47,011 nt of DNA from Marmoricola sp. (lineage in GTDB: Bacteria > Actinomycetota > Actinomycetes > Propionibacteriales > Nocardioidaceae). A program made the position numbers and the translations under genes. Position 1 is the first letter of the stretch; each line of letters starts with the position of its first letter. Under the pieces are notes generated by a model. That model was not told the origin of the DNA, made no database searches, and saw only the letters and a list, made by a program, of their open reading frames with translations. Below are positions 17,572 to 25,220 of the stretch, piece by piece. The DNA is taken from assembly GCA_025965315.1 (NCBI GenBank), contig JAOPXD010000166.1:1-47011 (forward strand), written 5' to 3'.

Positions 17572-19238
17572 TGAGGACCCATCTGGCCCGGAGGTCCGCC
17601 GTCGCGCTCGCGCTGCTGGTGGTCGCACTGATGAGCCCCGCGGCGTACGGCGCTGCCGAGAGCGTTGACGTGTCGGCCAAAGCCAGCCATGCGCTGATCC
17701 AGGGCTCCGGCTCGAGCTGGGCCGCGAACGCGATCAACCAATGGGTCGCCGACGTCGCCAACCAGGGCGAGCAGGTGGTCTTCACCGCGAACGGTGCCGC
17801 CCAGGGCCGGAAGGACTTCGCCAACAACGCCAACGACTTCGGTGTCTCCGACGTGCCGTTCCTCGGTAAGGACCCGACCACGGGCCAGGCCGACACCGCC
17901 CAGGGCCGAGGCTTCGCCTACCTTCCGATCGCCGCCGGCGGTACGTCGTTCCCGTACCACGTCGAGGTGGCCGGCAAGCTGGTCCGCAACATCCGGCTCT
18001 CCGGCGAGACCGTCGCGAAGATCTTCACCAGCAAGATCACCAACTGGAACGACCCGGCCATCACCAAGGACAACGACGGGCACGCGCTGCCCTCGATCCC
18101 GATCATCCCGGTGGTGCACTCCGAGGGCGCTGGCGTCACCAACCAGTTCACCCGGTGGCTGTCCAAGGAGTACCCGTCGATCTGGGCGCCCTGCAACGGC
18201 GGCATCAACGCGCAGACCCAGTACTACCCGCTGAACTGCGGCAAGTCCTCGGGCAACGAGAAGGCCCAGTCCGGCTCGGACGGCGTCATGAACTTCATCA
18301 AGAGCGCCGGCGCGAACGGCTCGATCGGCATGGAGGAGTACTCCTACCCGCTGCTCTCGAACTTCCCCGCCGCCAAGCTGCTCAACAAGGCCGGCTACTA
18401 CACGCTCCCGACCCAGTACAACGTCGCGGTGGCACTCACCAAGGCGGTCATCAACAACGACCCGACCTCGCCGAACTATCTGACCCAGAACCTGGACAAC
18501 GTCTACACGAATCCCGACAAGCGCACCTACGCGCTCTCGTCCTACGTCTACGCGATCATCCCGACCGATGCGAACGACAGCCGGATGACCACGACGAAGC
18601 GGCAGACCGTCGCCGACTTCCTGTACTACTCGATCTGCCAGGGGCAGTCCGAGATCGGCCCGATCGGCTACTCCTCGCTTCCGGTGAACCTGGTCTCCGC
18701 CGGCTTCACCCAGATCGGCAAGCTGAAGAAGGCCGACAGCAAGGTGGACCTGACCAGCCGCAACGTGAGCACCTGCCACAACCCGACGTTCATCGCCGGG
18801 CACCCCAACGAGAACCACCTCGCCCAGATCGCTCCGGAGCCCCCTGCCTGCGACAAGATCGGCGCGGAGCCGTGCGCGGCCGGCGTGGGCGCGTTCAACG
18901 CCAACTCGAGCAACCCCACCAAGGACGGCGCCTCGTCGAACGCGGCCGGCTCGGGGGCGGGCACCGGGACCGGCACGGGAACAGGAGCCGGGACCGGGAC
19001 CGGGTCGGCAGCCGATCCGGGGTCGGCCGCGGCCGGGAACGACCTCGGCCTCGGCACGACGGGCACTGGCGACACCGCCACTGCCGGCGCCGCGGTCGCG
19101 ACCACCGTCGACCCGGATGCGAACTCCGGCCCGTCGTCGATCCTGACCATCCTGCTGGTGCTGCTGTTCCTGCTGGTGATCGCGGTGCCTGCGGGCATCG
19201 GGCACTGGGTCGTACGCCGAGGAGGGCCGGTCTCGTGA
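17571..19238 (+). CDS. Membrane-anchored PstS-like substrate-binding protein
   Basis: 555 residues, longer than ordinary PstS. Signal peptide at 1-28 (ALALLVVALMSPAAYGA). The PstS fold is clear: IQGSGSSW (44-50), FGVSDVPF (90-97, Asp94 as in the phosphate loop), RLSGETVAKIFTSKITNWND (142-161) and GSIGMEEYSY. However, the loop that in PstS reads RxDGSGT is HSEGAGV (183-189), so the Arg, Ser and Thr that bind phosphate in E. coli PstS are replaced. A Gly/Thr/Ala linker (about 440-515) leads to a C-terminal TM helix (about 523-543) and a basic end, so it is tethered outside the membrane rather than lipidated. Ligand specificity may differ from phosphate. Confidence 0.88.
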   Translation: MRTHLARRSAVALALLVVALMSPAAYGAAESVDVSAKASHALIQGSGSSWAANAINQWVADVANQGEQVVFTANGAAQGRKDFANNANDFGVSDVPFLGKDPTTGQADTAQGRGFAYLPIAAGGTSFPYHVEVAGKLVRNIRLSGETVAKIFTSKITNWNDPAITKDNDGHALPSIPIIPVVHSEGAGVTNQFTRWLSKEYPSIWAPCNGGINAQTQYYPLNCGKSSGNEKAQSGSDGVMNFIKSAGANGSIGMEEYSYPLLSNFPAAKLLNKAGYYTLPTQYNVAVALTKAVINNDPTSPNYLTQNLDNVYTNPDKRTYALSSYVYAIIPTDANDSRMTTTKRQTVADFLYYSICQGQSEIGPIGYSSLPVNLVSAGFTQIGKLKKADSKVDLTSRNVSTCHNPTFIAGHPNENHLAQIAPEPPACDKIGAEPCAAGVGAFNANSSNPTKDGASSNAAGSGAGTGTGTGTGAGTGTGSAADPGSAAAGNDLGLGTTGTGDTATAGAAVATTVDPDANSGPSSILTILLVLLFLLVIAVPAGIGHWVVRRGGPVS

Positions 19239-22003
19239 CGCGCCTGCGCAGGGCTGGCTACGCGGTGGCCGCGATCGGCGTGGCGATGAGCGGGATCGGG
19301 TTCTCCTCGCCCGCCCCGGCCGTGACCCGGCCGGTGGCGACCGCTTCGGTCGCCACCCGGGCCGGCACCACTGCGGTGTCGAAGACCGAGACCGTTGTTC
19401 GCGAGGACATCGCCGCCGACGGCTCGACCACCTCGGTCGACCGGCGCACCATCGGCCTCAAGGTGTCCGACACCACGAACCTGCGGGGGCGCCAGGAGCT
19501 CGACGTCAGCTGGACCGGGGCGCACCCGACGGGTGGGCTGGTCAGCGACGTGAACTCGGCTGCCGGCGTCAACGAGGAGTACCCGTTCGTGCTTCTGGAG
19601 TGCCGCGGTGTGGACTCCACCAGCGTGCCCGCCTCCCAGCGGATCAGCCCGGAGACGTGCTGGACCCAGACCTCGGTCGAGCGCTTCAACAGCAACCTGA
19701 ACACCCAGTACCCGGCCTGGCGCTCGGACGCCCACGAGACCGACGCGCACCGGCAGCGGGTCGTGGACGCGCCGAGCCCGCGGCCGTCCGGTTGCACCCG
19801 GGCCGCGTCGGCCGAGCGCTGGATCCCGATGGTCGGCGTCGACGGCACCGTCTACCCGGGCGGCCCGCTGGGCTGCGGAGGACAGGCGCCCGAGGCCTCC
19901 AACATCGGCGGCACCGGGCTGCCCAGCAACGCGACGTACGGGATCACCGGCACCGACGGCAAGGGCAGCGCCCAGTTCAGCGCGTGGACCGAGGACGAGA
20001 ACGCCACCCTGGGCTGCAGCAGCTCGGTGAAGTGCTCGCTGGTCGCCATCCCGGTGAACGGGATCAGCTGCGACGGCTACGGCACCAAGCTGCCCGCCGC
20101 CGACCAGCCGGACCCGGACACCGGTGCCGACGCGCAGAGCACCTGCGAGGCGCCGGACGTCTACCGCGCGGGCCAGTTCGCTATCTCCGGGACCCAGCCG
20201 AACCTGGCCACCTCGGGCGCGCTGTGGTGGTCGGCGTCGAACTGGCGCAACCGGATCACCGTGCCGCTGTCCTTCGCGGTCTCGGCCAACGTGTGCTCGG
20301 TGGTCTCCAAGGACAAGCCGCTGGAGATCTACGGCTCGACCCTGATGAGCCAGGCCACCGCGCAGTGGCAGCCGAAGTTCTGCACCGACAAGAGCCTGTA
20401 CCCGTTCGTGCACGTCCAGACCTCCGACTCCAGCGCCCGCACCTTGCTCCAGGTCGGCAACATCAACGCCGCGTTCAGCAGCCGCAGTCCGGACGGCGGG
20501 TTCACCCGGCCGACGGTCCAGGCGCCGGTGGCGGTGACCGGGTTCGCGATCAGCTTCGTCGTCGACGGCTCCGACGGGCAGCCGGTCGCGAACCTCAAGC
20601 TGGACCCGCGGCTGCTGGCCAAGCTGCTCTCCGAGTCCTACCCGGCGAACGCGATCGGAAAGGGCGCCGACCCGGCGCTCGCCGACAACCCGGTCAACAT
20701 CACCGAGGACCCGGAGTTCCAGGCGCTCAACCCCGGCCTGCCGCAGTACACCGCCAAGGAGTCCGCCGCGGCCCTGCTGACGCTGTCCTCGGACGCCGAC
20801 ATGGTCTACGCGCTGACCAGCTACATCAACGACGACGCGGACGCCCGCGCCTTCCTGGACGGGAAGGCGGACCCGTGGGGGATGGTGGTCAACCCGGCGT
20901 ACAAGAACGTCTCGCTGCCGACCTACTCCTGGCCGCTGCAGGACACCAACAACGCGGACGCGGCCTACATCGACGGCGGCAACAACCCCTGCTACAGCCA
21001 CAGCCCGAGCGCCTACCTGCCGCTGATCTCCAACCCGACCGCGGTGATCTCGACGATCGTGCTGAACATGCAGTACGGCATCTCGAACGTGAACACCGAG
21101 TGTCCCAACGGCGACCCCACCGACGTCTCCACCCTCAAGCTGCAGATCCAGGGACGGCAGCAGCCGGGCTCGCGGTTCCTGCTGGGCGTGGTCCCGCTGA
21201 GCTCGGTGGCTCGCTACAGCCTGTCCGCGGCCTCGCTGCAGGCAGGTCGGGCGGATTCGACGGTCGGCGACCAGAAGGCCGACGCGGCCAGCGCCGTCAA
21301 GGCCCGGAGCTACGTGGCCAGCAACAATGCCGGGCTGAAGGCAGCGGCCGCGCTGTTCACCGCGGACAAGGCCGCCAAGACCTGGACGGTCGACTACGAC
21401 AAGCTGGCCACCGACGCCGGCAAGACCGCCTATCCGGGGACGTTGCCGGTCTACACCCAGATCCCGACCAAGGGGCTGGACAAGGCCGACGCGAAGAACC
21501 TGGCGGGCTTCCTGTCCTACGTGATCGGGACCGGGCAGGTCCCCGGGCTCGAGAACGGCCAGCTGCCGCCGGGCTACCTCCCGCTGACCAAGGCCAACGG
21601 ACTGGCTGCCGAGGCCGGCTACACCACCCGGGCCATCGCCGCGGTCGAGCAGCAGAAGGGCTTCGTGCCGTCCCTGGACGCCGCTGACGACGCGTCGGCG
21701 CCGAACAACCCCAGCGGGACCAGCCCAACCGGCCCCGGCATCACCTCGCCGTCCCTGCCGGGGACCGGGTCCGACCCAGGTCGCACCCAGACCGGGCCGA
21801 AGGCGGAGGTGACGCCGGAGACGACCACGGCGTTCCGGACCGTCGGCGCGCACTCGGCGCTCAGCCGGTTCGCGCTGCCGATGGTGCTGCTGCTCTGCCT
21901 GCTGCTGGGCTCCGTCGGCGTAGTGATGCGGTGGTTCCCGGTGCTGATCAAGGTGGCCACGGACGGGACCGGGTCCCTGCGGAGCTGGCGGGGCAGGTCG
22001 TGA
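19235..22003 (+). CDS. Giant membrane-anchored PstS-like surface protein (922 aa)
   Basis: GTG 19235 overlaps the previous stop (GTGA). A signal peptide (about 1-33) is followed by about 840 extracellular residues and a C-terminal TM helix (about 879-898) with a short basic tail. An N-terminal Cys-containing beta-rich region of about 300 residues has no family I recognise. The second half has degenerate PstS features: IYGSTLMSQATAQWQP, then VTGFAISFVVDG, LKLDPRLLAKLLSESYP and GFLSYVIGTGQ. The phosphate loops are not conserved. Paired Cys residues suggest disulfides. It probably works with the neighbouring anchored binding protein and sortase-like protein; the role is inferred from position. 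Confidence 0.82.
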   Translation: MTRLRRAGYAVAAIGVAMSGIGFSSPAPAVTRPVATASVATRAGTTAVSKTETVVREDIAADGSTTSVDRRTIGLKVSDTTNLRGRQELDVSWTGAHPTGGLVSDVNSAAGVNEEYPFVLLECRGVDSTSVPASQRISPETCWTQTSVERFNSNLNTQYPAWRSDAHETDAHRQRVVDAPSPRPSGCTRAASAERWIPMVGVDGTVYPGGPLGCGGQAPEASNIGGTGLPSNATYGITGTDGKGSAQFSAWTEDENATLGCSSSVKCSLVAIPVNGISCDGYGTKLPAADQPDPDTGADAQSTCEAPDVYRAGQFAISGTQPNLATSGALWWSASNWRNRITVPLSFAVSANVCSVVSKDKPLEIYGSTLMSQATAQWQPKFCTDKSLYPFVHVQTSDSSARTLLQVGNINAAFSSRSPDGGFTRPTVQAPVAVTGFAISFVVDGSDGQPVANLKLDPRLLAKLLSESYPANAIGKGADPALADNPVNITEDPEFQALNPGLPQYTAKESAAALLTLSSDADMVYALTSYINDDADARAFLDGKADPWGMVVNPAYKNVSLPTYSWPLQDTNNADAAYIDGGNNPCYSHSPSAYLPLISNPTAVISTIVLNMQYGISNVNTECPNGDPTDVSTLKLQIQGRQQPGSRFLLGVVPLSSVARYSLSAASLQAGRADSTVGDQKADAASAVKARSYVASNNAGLKAAAALFTADKAAKTWTVDYDKLATDAGKTAYPGTLPVYTQIPTKGLDKADAKNLAGFLSYVIGTGQVPGLENGQLPPGYLPLTKANGLAAEAGYTTRAIAAVEQQKGFVPSLDAADDASAPNNPSGTSPTGPGITSPSLPGTGSDPGRTQTGPKAEVTPETTTAFRTVGAHSALSRFALPMVLLLCLLLGSVGVVMRWFPVLIKVATDGTGSLRSWRGRS

Positions 22004-22917
22004 CCACCACGATCCACGAGCCGCGGACCGTCGTACGGCAGGAGCCGCCGAGATCCGACGGTCCGCCGCACCGGTCGCTGACCGGCATCAGGGTCGTGGT
22101 CTCCCAGCTGCTGATCGTGATCGCGCTGATCACTGGATGGGTGCTGCTCTACCTGGTCGTGTTCAGCGGCTTCGAGCAGAGCCATGCCCAGCACCGGCTC
22201 TACAGCCAGCTCCGTACCGAGCTCGCCCTGGGCGAGGCTCCGACCGGGGCGCCGATCGACACCGGCGCGCCGGTGGCACTCGTATCGATCCCGCGGGCCG
22301 GGGTGAAGAACCTGGTCGTTGTCGAGGGCACCGCGGCCAAGCAGCTCCAGCAGGGACCTGGCCACCTGCGCGGCTCGGTGCTGCCGGGCCAGCACGGCGT
22401 CAGTGTGCTGCTCGGTCGGGCGCTCTCCTTCGGTGCTCCCTTCGGCTCGCTGGACAAGCTCCGTGCCGGCGACACCATCAAGGTCATCACCGGTCAGGGC
22501 AAGTTCACGTACGTCGTCACCGACGCCCGGCGCAAGGGCGATCCGGTGCCGCCGGCGCCCGCGGACAAGGACGGCCGGCTGACCCTGATCACCGCGCGCG
22601 GGTCCGGCCCGTTCGGACGGTTGGCGCCCGACAACGCGTTCTACGTGGACGCGACCCTGTCCGCCAAGGCGGTGGGGGCGGGCCCGGTGACCGGCACGGT
22701 CGCGGACGAGCAGGCGCTTACCACGCACGTCAGCACCGGCACCCTGGCGCTGCTGGCACTGGCCCTGCAGCTGCTGATCCTGGCGATGGTCCTGACCAGC
22801 TGGGCCCGGGTCCGCTGGTCCTCGCTGGCCGCCTGGATCGTCGGTACGCCGATGGTCCTGGGCTGCCTCTGGGTCGTCTCGTCGCTGGCGAGCCAGCTTC
22901 TTCCGAACCTGGTCTGA
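22000..22917 (+). CDS. Catalytically dead sortase-fold membrane protein
   Basis: 305 residues from GTG 22000 (GTGA overlap). TM helix at about 33-55, sortase domain at about 90-222, then two C-terminal TM helices (about 247-267 and 276-300). The domain follows sortases closely: GPGHLRGSVLPG, GAPFGSLDKLRAGD, FTYVV, RLTLIT. The catalytic His of AGHR is Arg140 (LLGRALS), the Cys of TLxTC is Ala199 (LITAR), and the C-terminal Arg position reads PDNAF. All three active-site residues are missing, so it cannot transpeptidate; a scaffolding or binding role is inferred. No LPxTG-like substrate is encoded nearby. It is the last gene of the pstCA operon. Confidence 0.85.
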   Translation: MTTTIHEPRTVVRQEPPRSDGPPHRSLTGIRVVVSQLLIVIALITGWVLLYLVVFSGFEQSHAQHRLYSQLRTELALGEAPTGAPIDTGAPVALVSIPRAGVKNLVVVEGTAAKQLQQGPGHLRGSVLPGQHGVSVLLGRALSFGAPFGSLDKLRAGDTIKVITGQGKFTYVVTDARRKGDPVPPAPADKDGRLTLITARGSGPFGRLAPDNAFYVDATLSAKAVGAGPVTGTVADEQALTTHVSTGTLALLALALQLLILAMVLTSWARVRWSSLAAWIVGTPMVLGCLWVVSSLASQLLPNLV

Positions 22918-22940
22918 GCCGTGTCGTACACGTGGCTCAG
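22914..22940 (+). terminator. Hairpin overlapping the stop of the pseudo-sortase gene
   Basis: CTGAGCC (22914-22920) pairs with GGCTCAG (22934-22940), and the interior GTGT...CACG can add pairs. The stem includes the TGA stop and lies before the AT-rich promoter-like patch, so it probably ends the pstC-to-pseudo-sortase transcript. Confidence 0.55.
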
Positions 22941-22956
22941 GACACGAAACACAATT

Positions 22957-22986
22957 AAACGGATTAAGTTGACAGTCCCTATAAAC
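22957..22986 (+). promoter_or_regulatory. Putative promoter of the second surface operon
   Basis: The 273-nt gap before the third PstS-like gene has a strikingly AT-rich patch (about 22941-22995) holding AAACGGATTAAGTTGACAG and TATAAA (22980-22985). The AAACnnAnTAAGTnGA block matches that before pstC. TTGACA here is too close to TATAAA to act as its -35; it may instead serve a -10 further down. About 200 nt of 5' leader without an obvious ORF would precede the gene. Confidence 0.4.
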
Positions 22987-23190
22987 AATGATGAGATTCA
23001 GGCTGCAGTGCGAGCTAGGCAGTGGGGCGGATCGGGCCGCCGCGTCGCTTCGTGGGCAGCCCTCGTGGGCGCCCTGGTCCTGTGCCGCCCGTACCTGCAC
23101 CCGCACAGTTCCTGACCAGACCTGCAGCACCCCGACCACCGCCGCCATGTCCGCGTGACGGCAGCTCTCCACCCACGAAAGGCAGAACCC

Positions 23191-24426
23191 ATGTCGAACA
23201 GACGACTCGCCGTCGGCGCCTCGTTGCTCGCAGCCGTCATCGCCGGCGGTCTCGCGGCCGGCCAGCTCCCCGCCAACGCCGATGCTGCTCCGCAGCCTCA
23301 GGACGTCGTCGGTGTGGGCTCGGACGTCATGCAGAACGCGCTGAACTTCCTTTCCGACGGCTTCGGGGTGGACCCGGGCTACAACAGCGCGGGCAACAAG
23401 AACCGGCTCTTCAGCTTCGACGCCACCGGCGACGCCAACGGCCGCAAGGCCGGTACCGACCCGGCCCTGAGCCCCGACGGCCACACCTCGGGTGCCCTGA
23501 ACCCGACGATCATCCTGCGCGCAGGTACCAGCCCGGTGCAGCGTCCCAACGGTGGCTCCGTCGGCCTCGCGGCCCTTCTGGCCGACGGCCACACCAACAA
23601 CGCCGACGACGAGATCAACTTCGCCCGGAGCCCCAACCTGCCGACGGCCACCCAGCAGACCAACGCGCAGAAGACGGTCGCCAACGGCGGCCTGGGCAGC
23701 GCCCTGCACTCGGTGCAGATCGCGTCCGACGTTGACTACATCGCTACCGCCACGACCACCAACGCCCCGTCGCACCTGACCGGTACCGACCTGGTCAACA
23801 TCTACAACGGCACCTACACCACCTGGAGCCAGGTCCCGGGCTACGACGGTTCGGACGGCACGGCGACCATCAAGCCGCTGATCCCGCTGACCGGTGCCGG
23901 CATGCGGACGATCTTCCTGAACGGCCTCAAGCAGTTCAACGGCGGCAACGCCGTGACCGTCGCGGCCTCGGTGACCCAGGTCCAGCAGAACGACCCGACC
24001 GCTATCACCGGCCTGACCTCGGCCGCTGACAAGCTCAACGCGATCGTTCCGTTCCCGCTCGGTCGCTACACCGAGCTCGGCAACGGCTACTTCCTGAACC
24101 CGGACACGGCCTACAACGCGAACCCGACGCTGGCGGAGACGCCCCTGACGACCGCAGGGATCAAGCTGATCACCAACGGCACCACCGGCGCGACGCCGAC
24201 GGCCTGGTCGGTGACCTTTCCGTACTACATCATCTTCCGGGACACCGCCCTGAACGATGCTCCCTGGCAGCCCGGCGGGACCCTGAACTGGGCCCAGACG
24301 CTGTTCGCCAGCGCCGGCGGCAGCCCGGCACCGTTCGTGAACACCGCCCCCGGTAAGGCGCTGCTGAACGACGCCGGTGTGACCCCGACGTACAACGATC
24401 TGGGTCTGACCACCTCCGGGTCGTGA
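23191..24426 (+). CDS. Secreted PstS-like substrate-binding protein
   Basis: 411 residues from ATG 23191, preceded by GAAAGG. Signal peptide at 1-30 (GASLLAAVIAGGLAAG...ANADA), with no lipobox and no C-terminal anchor, so it should be released or held by other proteins. PBP features: VGVGSDVMQNALNFL, INFARSPN, LTGTDLVNIYNGTYTTWSQ and GTLNWAQTLF. The loop that is usually SDGSGTRTIF reads LTGAGMRTIF (233-242). This is the PstS-like extracytoplasmic binding fold with an altered ligand loop. It begins the second block of the cluster and is followed by a hairpin. Confidence 0.85.
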   Translation: MSNRRLAVGASLLAAVIAGGLAAGQLPANADAAPQPQDVVGVGSDVMQNALNFLSDGFGVDPGYNSAGNKNRLFSFDATGDANGRKAGTDPALSPDGHTSGALNPTIILRAGTSPVQRPNGGSVGLAALLADGHTNNADDEINFARSPNLPTATQQTNAQKTVANGGLGSALHSVQIASDVDYIATATTTNAPSHLTGTDLVNIYNGTYTTWSQVPGYDGSDGTATIKPLIPLTGAGMRTIFLNGLKQFNGGNAVTVAASVTQVQQNDPTAITGLTSAADKLNAIVPFPLGRYTELGNGYFLNPDTAYNANPTLAETPLTTAGIKLITNGTTGATPTAWSVTFPYYIIFRDTALNDAPWQPGGTLNWAQTLFASAGGSPAPFVNTAPGKALLNDAGVTPTYNDLGLTTSGS

Positions 24427-24439
24427 CCCCAAGACCTGC

Positions 24440-24465
24440 CCGGGGCGGACCTGCCACCGCCCCGG
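24440..24465 (+). terminator. GC-rich hairpin after the secreted PstS-like gene
   Basis: A 9-bp perfect stem, CCGGGGCGG/CCGCCCCGG, with loop ACCTGCCA and no U-tract. It can act as a terminator or attenuator, leaving the two downstream genes at lower expression. Confidence 0.6.
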
Positions 24466-24523
24466 AGCAGGGCTTGACCGCCGTGCCCTCCCGACCTGAC
24501 CGCACCGACCCGAGGAACCAGTC

Positions 24524-25189
24524 ATGAGCAGCTCCACCATCGCGACGCCCGCCACCGGGCCGAGCTCCCCGGCACCCGCCTCGCGCGGGCGCCAGGTGCT
24601 CATCGGTGTGGTCGTGCTGGTGATCCTCGCGATAGTCGCGGCGGTGCTGCACCTGCGCTCGGGCGGGGACAGCAAGGTCCCGTACAGCGATGTCCGGTCC
24701 TCCGGTGCCCTCACCCTGTGCGGCACGAACGGGAAGCCGGTCACGTCGGGCTCCACCAAGGCCGCGCCGTTCATCGGCCGGGCCGTGGGCGCCACCGCTG
24801 CCCAGGGCTCGGCCGCCGGTGCCGGTCGGATCGCCACTCTGTACGCCTTCCAGCCCCGGCAGGGAGCCGAGACCGAGGAGTGGAGCGGCCAGTTGCTCAC
24901 AGCGGCGTCGACGTACACCAACGTCAAGCACCCGATGGCGCAGGCGACCAAGGCCGACACCGCTCTGCGGGCGTTCCTGATCGCCTTCCCGCCCCGGTGG
25001 GACGGGTTCGTCCAGCTCCGGCTCTACCTGGCGGCACCGGGCGCCGGGATCGCGGCGACCTACGACACCGCGAACATCCAGATCCACGGCGACACCTGGA
25101 AGCTCGTCGGTGCCGCCGGCACCGCGAGCTGCACCGATGGTGACGCGACGTCGAACGAGACCACTGCCGGCAACGGCCCCACCCCCTGA
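24524..25189 (+). CDS. Membrane-tethered surface protein, domain shared with the next gene
   Basis: 221 residues. A Ser/Thr/Pro-rich cytoplasmic head of about 25 residues and one TM helix (about 27-44, VLIGVVVLVILAIVAAVLHL) precede an extracellular domain. The start has GAGGAA upstream. The domain (about 52-205) has VTSGSTKAAPF, WSGQLLTAASTY, FPPRWDGFVQLRLY and IQIHGDTWKLV. The next protein has matching VTSGST/ITSGST, WSG..TAAS.Y and VITGNTWSLY motifs in the same order, so the two carry one homologous domain. I know no family for it. A membrane receptor or base for a surface structure is possible. Confidence 0.78.
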   Translation: MSSSTIATPATGPSSPAPASRGRQVLIGVVVLVILAIVAAVLHLRSGGDSKVPYSDVRSSGALTLCGTNGKPVTSGSTKAAPFIGRAVGATAAQGSAAGAGRIATLYAFQPRQGAETEEWSGQLLTAASTYTNVKHPMAQATKADTALRAFLIAFPPRWDGFVQLRLYLAAPGAGIAATYDTANIQIHGDTWKLVGAAGTASCTDGDATSNETTAGNGPTP

Positions 25190-25220
25190 CACATCAGATG
25201 CGCAGATGAGAGGCAACACC

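Noticed and set aside
22000-22917. Functional sortase with cell-wall substrates in the cluster
   Set aside because: Catalytic His, Cys and Arg are all substituted, and no LPxTG-like signal is found in neighbouring proteins.
22970-22985. TTGACA plus TATAAA as a standard sigma-70 promoter
   Set aside because: The spacing between the hexamers is only about 4 nt, far short of 16-18 nt.
18668-24960. Long minus-strand frames (about 1061 and 1113 codons) opposite the surface-protein genes
   Set aside because: They are high-GC antisense shadows that run across gene boundaries and hairpins. The plus-strand frames have signal peptides, TM helices, SD sites and overlaps.
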